Source of the DNA: Bdellovibrio sp.
GTDB taxonomy: Bacteria; Bdellovibrionota; Bacteriovoracia; Bacteriovoracales; Bacteriovoracaceae
Direction of reading: 5' to 3'
Length of the DNA stretch: 64,000 nucleotides
Assembly (NCBI GenBank): GCA_016187935.1
Contig: JACPIU010000037.1
Coordinates: 1-64,000 of the forward strand
The position numbers and the translations under genes were made by a program. Every line of letters starts with the position of its first letter. Position 1 is the first letter of the stretch. The notes beneath the pieces are model-generated. The model was not told the origin of the DNA and searched no databases. It saw only the letters and a program-made list of their open reading frames with translations. Positions 34,928-44,713 of the stretch are shown here, piece by piece.

Positions 34928-36404
34928 ATTGTGTCTCTAACCTCTCTCTCGCTTGTTCCCACAACTGTCTTCGCCGTTCGCTATCATGTTGTTCATTATT
35001 GTTCGAATGCGATTGAAAACTGTGCTGATCACGAGTAGTACCCGCGAATCCACTCTGAGAATCCGACTTACTCTCGCCAAATAATTGATTGCCAGGGATT
35101 GAAGAACTGACTTTGAAATCAAGAATCTTCAATCCCGATTCACTTAAGCCTTTCATAAGGGATTGCTGATTATCACTAAAAAACTGCTGCGATTCTATCG
35201 AATGCGGTCGAATCGTGATATCCAGTCCAGGACCACTCACCGCTTTACTTACTTTCATTTGGAATTGTCCAATGTCATTGTGGCGTAAAGTTACATCAAG
35301 TGAGTTATTTTTATCAAATTTCGCCTGTACGATATAATCACTAATTTTTCCCATCACATCCTGAACTTTGGAGTCAAGGCCTGCTCTTGTCTGTAAATCA
35401 GCTTGTCCCTTCATATTGACTGTTTTCAAACCCGGCTCAAAACGTCGTACATTCAAGTCTTTCTCAAGAACATTTTCGGAATTCAAAGGTACATTAACAG
35501 ACTTAGTCGTTAAGATAGAAGTACCTTCATCAGTTTTATTTTGCTTTTTGGCGGCCAAGATATTCATCTTGCTTTGCTCGACCTGATATGATGCCGGAAT
35601 TGCCCTTTTCATATCTAGAACGCTCTGGCTCGCTGACTCTAATTGATTTTGCTCGAAGCCATTCTTAAGTCCAACAAAATCACCACCAGTTAAGAGACCT
35701 CTTGTTTTAGGAGTGAGTTTAGTTGGCACTATGGATGACTGCTCTATATCTCGCTTCAAAAGACTCATCTCTATCGCAGTATCTTCTTCCGTTGGTACGG
35801 TGACCGCAACTTCGGGAACGGTTCCAGTCTGTCCCGACTTCATCAAGGCCACCTTTGGTCGGGCCGCCGCAAGAATATTTTGTAAATCCTGGTTACTCCC
35901 CTGAGAGGAAGCCTGCTTGATTTCTCTTGCCACTACCGTGGTATTTGTTTGGGGAAGCTGGAAAAAATTATCTGTCTTGGTCTGATGAGTTTGAATTGGG
36001 GTTGGAATTGATGTTCGAATTGGTGTCTGGATTTGTGCTTGAATAGTTGTTTGCACAGGAGTTTGAATAGTTAAAGGAGCTTGAGTTAATTCCTGCGTTT
36101 GCGCCTGACTTTGCGGTAGACTCATGGCAACCAGATTCTCAGATAAAACAAAATCTGGCCTGGAAACGCTCTCCTTTCCCTCACTGATTGGGGCCGTTTC
36201 ACCTTGACCAAAAGTGAGCATAGAAAGAATATCTTTGAAACCTTCTCCGAAACCTTCGCCTCCCAGCTCTTGGCCTTCACTGCTGTTTTCCAAAAGGGCC
36301 TCTGGTCCCAAAGTTCCTTGTTCGGCCTTAGTGCGGGCCAAACTACTACTCTGAAGTAGGAGTCCGAGGAGATCTGGTGAAAGATTTGCAGCTACGTTAC
36401 GCAT
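34920..36404 (-). CDS. fliK: Flagellar hook-length control protein FliK
   Basis: 494 residues. A long low-complexity region rich in Q, T, P and S (for example repeated QTPIQT-like units near residues 110-145) fits the FliK ruler. The C-terminal domain (about 365-450) with LDVTLRHNDIGQFQMKVS matches Flg_hook, including the G-x-(V/F)-x(M/V) strand. It measures hook length and switches export specificity. Variable length is normal for this protein. Starts five bases after the motE-like gene. Confidence 0.85.
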   Translation of the reverse strand: MRNVAANLSPDLLGLLLQSSSLARTKAEQGTLGPEALLENSSEGQELGGEGFGEGFKDILSMLTFGQGETAPISEGKESVSRPDFVLSENLVAMSLPQSQAQTQELTQAPLTIQTPVQTTIQAQIQTPIRTSIPTPIQTHQTKTDNFFQLPQTNTTVVAREIKQASSQGSNQDLQNILAAARPKVALMKSGQTGTVPEVAVTVPTEEDTAIEMSLLKRDIEQSSIVPTKLTPKTRGLLTGGDFVGLKNGFEQNQLESASQSVLDMKRAIPASYQVEQSKMNILAAKKQNKTDEGTSILTTKSVNVPLNSENVLEKDLNVRRFEPGLKTVNMKGQADLQTRAGLDSKVQDVMGKISDYIVQAKFDKNNSLDVTLRHNDIGQFQMKVSKAVSGPGLDITIRPHSIESQQFFSDNQQSLMKGLSESGLKILDFKVSSSIPGNQLFGESKSDSQSGFAGTTRDQHSFQSHSNNNEQHDSERRRQLWEQARERLETQYA

Positions 36405-36409
36405 TGTGT

Positions 36410-36994
36410 CTATTTTTTCATATTTAAGTATTGCTTTTGAAGCCGGGCAGATATTTCCTTGTCCATAAGGTTAAAAATCTTCGAAACCTTCACTGCATCC
36501 AGTTTCCCCAAGATCGAAACGGCAAGTTCCACCTCTTGGGCCGAAAGTAGCTGAGCGGCACTGTCGGGTTTCATATTTGAAACGACATCGACCATATGAT
36601 CAATTCTCTTATCCTTTAAGCTGTCTTGGGACTCTAAGCATCCCAACAATTTCTGCTGCAAACTAAAGAAGGCCTGAACTTTCTTTTCAAATTCTCGTTT
36701 GTTCATATCCAATTGTTCACGCTCACGCTCAAGGGCCAAGGTCTGCACCTTGAATTCTTGTTCCTTGTTCAAAAGTTCTTTAGTAATTTCCACAAACTTT
36801 TCCTGTTTGGTTTTCACTAAAACCTTCTCTACTTCTTCCAACAAGGCCTTATGGAATTCCTCGGCAGTATATTCACGCTTGGCCGCGGCGGCCGGAGCCG
36901 GCGCAATTTTCTCTTCAGCGGCGAAGATCGTACTGCTCATGATACAAATCAAACTAAATATAGTAGTGAAGACAGTTAAGATACACTTATTCAT
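36410..36994 (-). CDS. MotE/FlbB-like flagellar protein with MgtE-N-type C-terminus
   Basis: 194 residues. A signal peptide or signal anchor (about 1-25), a long coiled coil (about 45-125) and a C-terminal domain with MVDVVSNMKPDSAAQLLSAQEVELAVSILGKLDAVKVSKIFNLMD, related to MgtE-N and FliG middle domains. MotE-type proteins act as stator chaperones in the periplasm of some bacteria. The start overlaps the fliJ stop codon (ATGA). Confidence 0.8.
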   Translation of the reverse strand: MNKCILTVFTTIFSLICIMSSTIFAAEEKIAPAPAAAAKREYTAEEFHKALLEEVEKVLVKTKQEKFVEITKELLNKEQEFKVQTLALEREREQLDMNKREFEKKVQAFFSLQQKLLGCLESQDSLKDKRIDHMVDVVSNMKPDSAAQLLSAQEVELAVSILGKLDAVKVSKIFNLMDKEISARLQKQYLNMKK

Positions 36995-37446
36995 GATTCC
37001 TCCCCTTTCCTGTCATGTCCAGCACGCATAATAAATAATTCTTCAATTTGATTATGCTGTTTTTTTTCTAGCTCTCTTTTAAACTTGTCAAAATCATTTG
37101 CACGCATATTTTCCAAAAGTTTACTTTCTCCACGGGCAATGGCCAACTCTTGCAATTTCTTTTTCAATAATATTTCTATTTCTTCTAATCGCTTTATAGT
37201 GCGCTCCAAATCATCTTTTTTCCCCTGCAGATAATATGGGAAGAATTGAATTTCATTTCCCGTAATATCTCGAGTTACTAATTCACCCTGATCATGATAA
37301 GCTGCATCGATATCGCTGTTTAATTGCTCAATTCTTGCTTTGGTGCTTTCTCGCTCTTGGACAATTCGTCCAAGTTCTATTTTAAGATTATTTTCTTTAA
37401 ACTCTCGAACCTTTAGTAAGGCCTGAAGCTTAAATTTATAGGCCAT
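36991..37446 (-). CDS. fliJ: Flagellar export chaperone FliJ
   Basis: 151 residues, nearly all coiled coil, starting with YKFKLQALLKVREFKEN, the typical FliJ start. It promotes FliI ATPase assembly and export gate opening. Located after fliI as is usual. Confidence 0.85.
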   Translation of the reverse strand: MAYKFKLQALLKVREFKENNLKIELGRIVQERESTKARIEQLNSDIDAAYHDQGELVTRDITGNEIQFFPYYLQGKKDDLERTIKRLEEIEILLKKKLQELAIARGESKLLENMRANDFDKFKRELEKKQHNQIEELFIMRAGHDRKGEES

Positions 37447-37464
37447 ATAATTTCATCCTCTCTG

Positions 37465-38841
37465 TTAAGATTCTTCTTTCTTTTCTTCAAAGAGATGAGG
37501 GTTTATGGTCTTCTCTGCCTTACGCGCAAGCTCCACCATGCGGTCATAAAGCTCTTCGATATTATAAGCATCGGGACTATCAATATCCTGCCGCAAGAGT
37601 GCCATCAAATCATCGTAGATGGCCAAAGCCTTATCGACTTTCGGATTTGAGCCTTTGGCGTAAGCACCGACATTAATCAAATCTTCAGTTTCCTTGTACG
37701 CCGCTAACAGGTCTCTTAAATGAGAGGCCACAATCCGGTGTTCCCCGGTCGTGACTTTGGGCATGACCCGTGAAATAGAGGCCAGTATATCAATGGCCGG
37801 AAAATGGTTTCTCGAAGCCAGCTGGCGACTGAGTTGAATGTGACCGTCTGAAATAGCGCGGACGGCATCGGTGATTGGCTCATCCATATCACCACCTTCC
37901 ACCAGTACTGTGTAAAAACCGGTAATCGAGCCTCCGCCTTTTCTTGTTCCGGCCCTCTCCATAAGTTTGGGAAGTTTGCTGAAAACGCTGGGGGTATATC
38001 CTTTTTGTCCGGGTGGTTCGCCACTGCTCAATGTGATTTCACGATTGGCCATAGCAAAGCGAGTGATTGAATCCATCATCAACATGACATCGAGAGATTG
38101 ATCACGGAAATATTCTGCCATGGTTGTTGCTGTGTATGCGGCCTTAATACGAATAAGAGGAGAGACATCAGATGTGGCCACCACTACAACCGATCGTTTT
38201 AATCCTTCTTCCCCTAATTCATTATCGATAAATTCTAAAACTTCTCGTCCTCGTTCTCCTACGAGGGCGATAACATTCACTTGTGCTTGTGTATGTCGGG
38301 CGATCATACCCATCAAGACTGATTTACCGACACCAGAACCGGCCAAAATGGCCAAGCGCTGTCCTTTGCCCGCAGTCATAAAAGCATTGATTGCATGCAC
38401 GCCTGTATCCATAGATTCTCTAATGACAGGGCGATCTAGAGGAGGAATAGGTTTGCCAAAAATACTGCGAACTTCGAAGGGACCAGCAATCGGGCCTTTG
38501 CCATCAATGGGATTACCTTGAAAATCAACCACGCGACCAAGCAGACTCTCAGAAATTTTAACAAAGGTTGTAAGTCCCTTTAAAAAAACCCGGGTTTCCG
38601 AGTTAATTCCTGCCAAATCATCATAGGGCATGGCCATGCATCTGTTGCCATTGATCGCAACCACTTCTCCCAGTGATCTCTCGCCAAACTCAGTAATGAA
38701 TTCGACAGTGCTGCCAATCACGGCCTTCGGCAGAGAAATTTCATAAAGCATTCCTCGATTGGCATGCACTTTTCCAATTTTCGTATAGGGTAGCGAATAT
38801 TCATAGGATCGGTGAATGGAAGTTAAATCAAGACTTGTCAT
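37465..38841 (-). CDS. fliI: Flagellum-specific ATP synthase FliI
   Basis: 458 residues from ATG 38841, which overlaps the fliH end by 14 bases. Walker A GSGVGKSVLMG, Walker B VMLMMDSITRFAMA and PVGERGREVLEFI-like (here LVGERGREVLEFI) follow the F1-type ATPase pattern. Powers flagellar protein export together with FliH and FliJ. ATG codons further upstream (38889) lie inside fliH and are not needed. Confidence 0.95.
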   Translation of the reverse strand: MTSLDLTSIHRSYEYSLPYTKIGKVHANRGMLYEISLPKAVIGSTVEFITEFGERSLGEVVAINGNRCMAMPYDDLAGINSETRVFLKGLTTFVKISESLLGRVVDFQGNPIDGKGPIAGPFEVRSIFGKPIPPLDRPVIRESMDTGVHAINAFMTAGKGQRLAILAGSGVGKSVLMGMIARHTQAQVNVIALVGERGREVLEFIDNELGEEGLKRSVVVVATSDVSPLIRIKAAYTATTMAEYFRDQSLDVMLMMDSITRFAMANREITLSSGEPPGQKGYTPSVFSKLPKLMERAGTRKGGGSITGFYTVLVEGGDMDEPITDAVRAISDGHIQLSRQLASRNHFPAIDILASISRVMPKVTTGEHRIVASHLRDLLAAYKETEDLINVGAYAKGSNPKVDKALAIYDDLMALLRQDIDSPDAYNIEELYDRMVELARKAEKTINPHLFEEKKEES

Positions 38842-39676
38842 TAGAACTCTCATTGATACTGTCGTCCACGCTCTCAAAGAGTTTATCAAGGTTGGCGAGT
38901 TGATCTTCTAATGTTCCACACACAATACTATTCATGGACTCCAAGATCACACCTGAATCGGAAACATTGTGATCACATTCGTAACGGACATTGGAAAGCT
39001 TGCCAATTTTAGCTTCAACCGCCTGTAAAATTTCCGGCATTCTTTCAAAATCGTTTTTATTTACTTGTATCAGCAAATGATCTTTTTGACCTATCTCGGC
39101 CACTAACTTGTCTATAAGTCTAACAATATACTGGCCATCATCCTTTAACTCCCTGAGAATCACCCACTTTGAGAGCGTCCGAATCAGCGTGTAAATTTCT
39201 ATTTTTTGTTTTTTCAAAATGTCCGTTTCGGTGGCCAAAACTCGCTTGATCATTTCATCCAGAGCAAGGAGATGTTCTGACCCCTCTTTCATGGTAGCTT
39301 CTATCGCATCCTTATGTCCGCATTTAAGGCCTTCCTGATATCCGGCATTAAAAGCTTCTTCATGAATTTTCGATAGCCGTTTTTCAATTTGCTCTTCTAG
39401 ATGGATATCGCGTTCAATTTTCTCCTGCTCATTCAGCCCCCTATGTTGCTTAACGATAGGAGAAATTGAAAATTTTGATTCGGCCGATAATTCCCGTTCA
39501 CGTTTAATAACTTTTTGATGCTCCGGCGTACGAAACTTCTCCTTACCTCCAAGCTCCTTGAGTTCTATCTGTTCAATTTTTGCATTATCAGTGATCACAC
39601 CATCGAAACTGTGAAAGACATACTCCTTAGCGTCAGAAATGGTAATCGAACGAGAGGAAGAAAATTGATTTGCCAT
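38828..39676 (-). CDS. fliH: Flagellar assembly protein FliH
   Basis: 282 residues. An amphipathic, charged N-terminal half is followed by the AxxxG-rich helix (AFNAGYQEGLKCGHKDA), a FliH hallmark, and a C-terminal V-ATPase E-subunit-like domain (LRTLSKWVILREL, VRLIDKLVAEIG). It is the regulatory stalk of FliI. The N-terminal 110 residues are longer than in the enteric protein. Confidence 0.85.
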   Translation of the reverse strand: MANQFSSSRSITISDAKEYVFHSFDGVITDNAKIEQIELKELGGKEKFRTPEHQKVIKRERELSAESKFSISPIVKQHRGLNEQEKIERDIHLEEQIEKRLSKIHEEAFNAGYQEGLKCGHKDAIEATMKEGSEHLLALDEMIKRVLATETDILKKQKIEIYTLIRTLSKWVILRELKDDGQYIVRLIDKLVAEIGQKDHLLIQVNKNDFERMPEILQAVEAKIGKLSNVRYECDHNVSDSGVILESMNSIVCGTLEDQLANLDKLFESVDDSINESSNDKS

Positions 39677-39694
39677 AATTGCCTAACCTCACCC

Positions 39695-40732
39695 TTACAC
39701 CAGCGCATCTCCATCGCCACCTCTAGAGATGATGGCCTTGCCTTGACCTTCAAGTTCTTTACATTTCTGCACCACTTCGGCTTGGGCCTTCTCAACATCG
39801 GATAATTTGGTAGGTCCAAGGGCCTCCAAATCCTCCATAAGGAGTTGGGCCGCGCGATTTGACATGTTTTTAAACAGCTTGGCCTTAATTTCTTCAGGCG
39901 CAGTTTTCATTGCAATAACCAATTTCTGCTGATCCACTTCCTTGAGTAGGGCCTGAATACCACGGTCGTCGACAAATACCAGATCTTCGAAAACGAACAT
40001 AAGTTTTCTGATTTCTTCCGCCAATTCGGGATCTTTTTCTTCCACTCGGGCCATGATGTTCTTCTCTGTATTCTTGTCCATCAAGTTCAACATATCGGCG
40101 ATAGGTTCCACACCACCCAATTGATTGGTATCGATAGAACCGAGAGTTGAGAGTTCTGTTTTCAAAACATCGTCGAGTTGAGCGATAAGCTCTGGCGATA
40201 CATAATCCAAATTGGCAACCCTGAGCACAACTTCCGCCTGCAGACCTTCTGGCAAGCGGCGAAGAACATCAACTTTCCTATCAGGTGGCAGATGGGCCAC
40301 AATGAGCGCAATAGTTTGTGGATGCTCGTTGATCAGGAAGTTTGCCAAAGTTCTTGTATCGACGAGTTCCAAAGACTCCAAGGTATTTGAAGTTCCAACT
40401 TCCACGATTTGCCCAAGGAGTTGTTTGGCGCGATCCTCACCAAGAGCGTTAATGATAAAGTCACGTCCCCTGTTTTCAGCGAACAACAGATCGGCATCTT
40501 CGTTCAACATAGAATAGAATTCTGCCAAAACTTTTTTAACCAGCCATATTGGTGCTTTTTTTACGTTAGACATGACGTTGATCATTCGTTTGACATCATT
40601 GTCACGCATATGGGTGAAAATCAATTGGCTCGTTTGCATGCCGAGTGAGGAGAGCAGCACTCCGGCCTTTTCCTGCCCCGACATGAGTGAATATTCAACT
40701 TCGGGATCGAGACTTACTTCATTTACGGCCAT
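39695..40732 (-). CDS. fliG: Flagellar motor switch protein FliG
   Basis: 345 residues. The N-terminal block LMSGQEKAGVLLSSLG, the middle EHPQTIALIVAHLPPD motif and the C-terminal domain with MFVFEDLVFVDDRGIQALLKEVD are intact, including charged torque residues. Forms the rotor ring with FliM and FliN, which are not in this window. Confidence 0.95.
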   Translation of the reverse strand: MAVNEVSLDPEVEYSLMSGQEKAGVLLSSLGMQTSQLIFTHMRDNDVKRMINVMSNVKKAPIWLVKKVLAEFYSMLNEDADLLFAENRGRDFIINALGEDRAKQLLGQIVEVGTSNTLESLELVDTRTLANFLINEHPQTIALIVAHLPPDRKVDVLRRLPEGLQAEVVLRVANLDYVSPELIAQLDDVLKTELSTLGSIDTNQLGGVEPIADMLNLMDKNTEKNIMARVEEKDPELAEEIRKLMFVFEDLVFVDDRGIQALLKEVDQQKLVIAMKTAPEEIKAKLFKNMSNRAAQLLMEDLEALGPTKLSDVEKAQAEVVQKCKELEGQGKAIISRGGDGDALV

Positions 40733-40750
40733 GTTCGCACTCCTTCGCTA

Positions 40751-42439
40751 CTAAGCAATCTGCTTATCCGATTCTTGTGAATGGATCATTTCATGGATAA
40801 TCTGGGCGGCCTTAGACGGATTGGCTTCCACTAATGAAACAATTTTTTCACGGAGCATATTGCCTTCAATCTTCTCTGGATTTAATCGTTCTTCAATCTG
40901 CGGCAAGGCCTCCTCAAGGCCTGGCAACTTCTGGTTGGCCTGAACTTTTTCAAGTTCTTCCAATGTTCTCGGCAAGAAGTCTTCAACTGATTCAACGGTA
41001 TTATCCGTTACCCACTGAATGAATGGTCTTACCACGATAAAGAAAAATAACGAGATAACCAAGCCGATCGAGAGATACTTCACAATATTTTTTATAAGTT
41101 CTCGATTTTCCTTTTCTCGTAACATGGCTTCGGTTGCCAGCAAATCTTCCTGTGCAAATTCCATATTTTTAATGACCAGCGAATCTCCTCTTTTCTCATT
41201 CAAACCTAGAGTCGAAGCCACAATCGCACTGAAATTCGTCAAATCAGCTTCACTCCACTTCTCAACTTTCATCACGGCTCGGCCTTGGTCGTCCAAAACG
41301 ACCTTGCCTTTACTATCAACAGAAGTAATGCGACGACCATCAATCATGACTGCGGCACTGATCTTTTTTATCCCGGCCGTAGGTGTCTTAGAATTTGTTA
41401 CCTTTGTTGGTACATTATAATTTCGAGTTTTCATGTCTTTATCGACATTATTTTTTGTCTCCGGAATCCCTGGTTGCGGCTCTTCCCCCGGGAGATTGCT
41501 TCTCGCTCCCGGAATCCCTTGGGGTGAGGGTCTGGTCCCATTAATCCTCTGGGTATTTTGAACTTCCGATAAAACGGCTGCGTTTTCAGCATCATATTTC
41601 GTTTCGGTGGATACAGATTCTGTAAAATCCATGTTGACGGCAACTTTAGCCACGACTTTTCCATCACCAACAACTCGTCCCAAGATTTCTTCAATTTGTT
41701 TTTCATATTCACGGCCCATTTTCGACTCAAGCGCCATTTTGTTAGCTGTTTCTTGAGTCATGGCATCGCCCACATTTTCAGAAAGCTTTTTGCCGCGACC
41801 ATCTAAAATGACAACATGTTCAGACCTCATCCCTTCAACGGATGATGATACCAATGATCCAATTCCTTTGATTTCAGCAGGAGTTAAGGCCACTCCGTTT
41901 TCAAGCTCCACAATGACAGATGCTGAAGGTGGACGTTTATCTGAAACAAACGGACTTGATTCCGGGATTGTCAAATGAACCCGGGCCCGTTTGACTCCTT
42001 GAATATAGCGGATGCTTTTCGTGATCTCACCCTCTAAGGCCCTTTGGCGGTTAACTCTTTGAACAAAATTGGAAGTTCCAAAAGCTTGCTTATCAAAAAC
42101 TTCATATCCTACGGTGCCAGAAAAACTGACACCCATAGTGGCAATCTGCATGCGGAATCGATTAACCATTTCCTCGGGAATCTTAATCGTCTTTCCATCC
42201 TCGCTAGTCTGATAAGGAATCTTTTTTTCCTCTAATAAAACCCCTAATTGTTTAGCATCTTCTTTATTTAAGTCCGCATAGAGTGTGGCATAACGAGTCT
42301 GAAGCGCCCAGGTTATGATACTCACCATGGTAATGATGATGAAACTTCCGAGAAGAATCATACCAATACGTCTGGCGGGACTTAGAGTTCCATAGAAATC
42401 ACTAAAATTTCGGAGTACTTTTCGTACAAAATCTTGCAC
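40751..42439 (-). CDS. fliF: Flagellar MS-ring protein FliF
   Basis: 562 residues. Two membrane helices (about 25-47 and 440-462) flank a periplasmic region with the YscJ-type ring-building domain (YATLYADLNKEDAKQLGVLLEEKKIPY, AFGTSNFVQRVNRQRALEGE, ARVHLTIPESSPF). The C-terminal segment binds FliG. Base of the flagellar rotor. Confidence 0.95.
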   Translation of the reverse strand: MQDFVRKVLRNFSDFYGTLSPARRIGMILLGSFIIITMVSIITWALQTRYATLYADLNKEDAKQLGVLLEEKKIPYQTSEDGKTIKIPEEMVNRFRMQIATMGVSFSGTVGYEVFDKQAFGTSNFVQRVNRQRALEGEITKSIRYIQGVKRARVHLTIPESSPFVSDKRPPSASVIVELENGVALTPAEIKGIGSLVSSSVEGMRSEHVVILDGRGKKLSENVGDAMTQETANKMALESKMGREYEKQIEEILGRVVGDGKVVAKVAVNMDFTESVSTETKYDAENAAVLSEVQNTQRINGTRPSPQGIPGARSNLPGEEPQPGIPETKNNVDKDMKTRNYNVPTKVTNSKTPTAGIKKISAAVMIDGRRITSVDSKGKVVLDDQGRAVMKVEKWSEADLTNFSAIVASTLGLNEKRGDSLVIKNMEFAQEDLLATEAMLREKENRELIKNIVKYLSIGLVISLFFFIVVRPFIQWVTDNTVESVEDFLPRTLEELEKVQANQKLPGLEEALPQIEERLNPEKIEGNMLREKIVSLVEANPSKAAQIIHEMIHSQESDKQIA

Positions 42440-42470
42440 GGGGCCCCTCCTTATGGGCGATGATCAGGCA

Positions 42471-42815
42471 TTATACCTGCATCTTCATTATTTCTTTATA
42501 TGCATCGATAACTTTAAGTCTTATTTGATTGATAGTTTTAAAGGCAATATCGGCCTTTTCTACTGCAATCATGGTTTCCTGAAGATTTTTGCTTTCACCA
42601 GTAACAAGTTTTTCTATAGCGACATTGGCCTCTTGCTGAAGACCATTTACTTGCGCTACCGATTCCGACAGCATTTCAAGAAAGCTGCTTTTCTTTGTAC
42701 CGTTCAATTCAAATGCTTCAGGCACTACTGATTTGAGATCAACTTCTTTCGTCCACGGGCCTGCAGCATGATTTCCTAGGATCTTTTTCATTCCACCTAT
42801 CGTTTCAATACTCAT
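42471..42815 (-). CDS. fliE: Flagellar hook-basal body protein FliE
   Basis: 114 residues. FLEMLSESVAQVNGLQQEANVAIEKLVTGESKNLQETMIAVEKADIAFKTINQIRLKVIDAYKEIMKMQV is a full FliE domain. Links the MS ring to the rod. Located between flgC and fliF, the standard order. Confidence 0.93.
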   Translation of the reverse strand: MSIETIGGMKKILGNHAAGPWTKEVDLKSVVPEAFELNGTKKSSFLEMLSESVAQVNGLQQEANVAIEKLVTGESKNLQETMIAVEKADIAFKTINQIRLKVIDAYKEIMKMQV

Positions 42816-42849
42816 GCTCTCCCCCTATCTATATGCAAACAAATAAAAA

Positions 42850-43290
42850 TCACTTATTCCCAATCTCCAGCGCTTTCACGGCCATACTCTTGGTTGTGTT
42901 AAAGGCCGCTAAATTTGCTTCATAGGCCCTTGATGTTGCAATCATATTGGCCATTTCTTCCATCATGTTAATATCCGGATAGGCAACATAACCTTGATCA
43001 TTAGCTTCTGGATGATTTGGTTCATATTTTAAAACGGGTGGATTATCAGTCGATATAACCTCGGTCGCCTGTACTGTCTGAGCATTTTCTCCCATCTCGC
43101 CTTCCAGCATTTCCGAAAATGTTTCGCGTGCAGGCTCTGCACCGAAAACCACTTCCTTTTTGCGATATGGGCCACCTTCTGCTGTCCGGGTAGTTTGGGC
43201 ATTGGCGATGTTGGAGGAAATGGCCCCCATGCGTTTTTTATTCGCCGCCATGCCCGAACTACTTATTTTTAAACCTGTTAAAAAATCCAT
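42850..43290 (-). CDS. flgC: Flagellar basal-body rod protein FlgC
   Basis: 146 residues. GLKISSSGMAANKKRMGAISSNIANAQTTRTAEGGPYRKKEV and VAYPDINMMEEMANMIATSRAYEANLAAFN are the N- and C-terminal signatures of FlgC. Proximal rod component. Confidence 0.95.
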   Translation of the reverse strand: MDFLTGLKISSSGMAANKKRMGAISSNIANAQTTRTAEGGPYRKKEVVFGAEPARETFSEMLEGEMGENAQTVQATEVISTDNPPVLKYEPNHPEANDQGYVAYPDINMMEEMANMIATSRAYEANLAAFNTTKSMAVKALEIGNK

Positions 43291-43317
43291 CTTTTAAAAT
43301 CCTTTATCCTAGATGAA

Positions 43318-43722
43318 CTACTCAGAACCAAGGATATACTTCTTCATCGCAAGTTTTTTATTTAAGAGCTGAATAGAAGCATCATAGAGAATTTTGTTTT
43401 CTGCCATCAGGGCCAATTCTTGATCGACATTCACGTTATTACCATTTTCCGTAACAATTCCATTTGGGTCTTCGTATATCTCAGGTTCGACACTGGCGAA
43501 ACCACCTCCGCCCACATCGTAATGACGATCATCCTCTGTTGTCATAGACTGCTCTCCATCCACATCCAAGGCCCGAGAGAGGGCCGCTTCAAATTCCAAG
43601 CGTTTTGCTCTGTAGCCAGGCGTTTCTGCATTGGCCACATTTGCCGACAGGAGATCTTGGCGCATCTGCCGGAAATTGAGCGAAGTTCCCAGGGCCTTGA
43701 GTGTCTTGTCTTCTACGTTCAT
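43318..43722 (-). CDS. flgB: Flagellar basal-body rod protein FlgB
   Basis: 134 residues. LNFRQMRQDLLSANVANAETPGYRAKRLEFEAAL near the start and the C-terminal helix (ELALMAENKILYDASIQLLNKK) identify FlgB. Proximal rod component, encoded directly after the degenerate sigma-54 activator with a 12-base gap. Confidence 0.95.
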   Translation of the reverse strand: MNVEDKTLKALGTSLNFRQMRQDLLSANVANAETPGYRAKRLEFEAALSRALDVDGEQSMTTEDDRHYDVGGGGFASVEPEIYEDPNGIVTENGNNVNVDQELALMAENKILYDASIQLLNKKLAMKKYILGSE

Positions 43723-43734
43723 TCCTCAGCTCCG

Positions 43735-44670
43735 TTACCTCAAATTTACAAAATATGAGCTACCACCATTTCTGTACTCATTAATTTTGTTTCTGAGAGT
43801 GCGAATTGAGACACCAAGTATCTTGGCCGCTTGAGTTCTGTTTTCACTGGTGTGAATCAAGGCCTTTTTGATCAAAAGTTTTTCAGCATCTTTTAGAGAC
43901 ATCAGACGGATGCCTTCACTTTCATCATCTTGAATGGCAATCTGCGCGCGTTTTTCACCAATACTCAAATGTTGTTCAGATAAAATCTCACCTTCAAACG
44001 TCGAGATGGATTCTTCCAAAACATCACGCAATTCTTCTAAATTAAAAGACCAATAATGCGATAAAATTTTATCCATCGCACTCTGATCAAGATTGATAAC
44101 TCTATTTTCACCTGCCAGTTCTTTGACAAGACATCGGGCGACTTGCTCAAGATCATTTGGTCGGTCACGCAATGGCATCAGTGAAATAGTGTTCGAGGCT
44201 ATTTGATTGTAAAGAGCTCGATAAAAGCGCCCGGCTCCAACCAATTTAGAAAGATTCTTCGTCGTGGTTGAAATGAGTCGCACGTCAATATCATAATCCG
44301 GCAACTCGTTTAAAATTTTGTTAAGTTTCTTTTGAAAATCTTCAGTCAGGCAATCAATGTTAGCAAAAATTACAGTACCGCCATTGGCCTGTTCAAGAAT
44401 GCCGCGATTAAACTTACCCGAATCGGCATCACGATGTCCAAGAATGGCATTTTCAACGTCTTCCGGAGATTGGGCACAATCGACCATGCACAATGGACGA
44501 GTGGCGCGGGTGGAATTCTGGTGAACATAGCGACCGAGTGTGCGCTTACCAATACCATTTTCTCCCATGATGAGAACCGGTGCCTTGGTAACAGACACAT
44601 TCCTCGCCATCGAGATGGCCTTCTGCACTTTAGGATCTTGACCGAAAAGTTCGACTCTTACTGTATCCAT
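43735..44670 (-). CDS. Degenerate sigma-54 activator (AAA+ plus Fis-type HTH) in the flagellar operon
   Basis: 311 residues from ATG 44670 (AGGAGG upstream). Order: AAA+ domain (Walker A GENGIGKRTL) and a C-terminal Fis-type HTH (TQAAKILGVSIRTLRNKI). No receiver or sensor domain. The GAFTGA loop that touches sigma-54 is missing and the L1 region is about three residues short (GHRDADSGKFNRG). The Walker B position reads VIFANID instead of LFLDEI, so both acidic residues are lost. ATP hydrolysis and sigma-54 remodelling are therefore unlikely; the HTH looks intact, so it may repress, co-activate or titrate. Position matches FlrC/FleR/FlbD-like genes. Confidence 0.82.
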   Translation of the reverse strand: MDTVRVELFGQDPKVQKAISMARNVSVTKAPVLIMGENGIGKRTLGRYVHQNSTRATRPLCMVDCAQSPEDVENAILGHRDADSGKFNRGILEQANGGTVIFANIDCLTEDFQKKLNKILNELPDYDIDVRLISTTTKNLSKLVGAGRFYRALYNQIASNTISLMPLRDRPNDLEQVARCLVKELAGENRVINLDQSAMDKILSHYWSFNLEELRDVLEESISTFEGEILSEQHLSIGEKRAQIAIQDDESEGIRLMSLKDAEKLLIKKALIHTSENRTQAAKILGVSIRTLRNKINEYRNGGSSYFVNLR

Positions 44671-44713
44671 TTGACCTCCTGTCATTTGCACCTTCCTATC
44701 CTGGAAGATGAAT

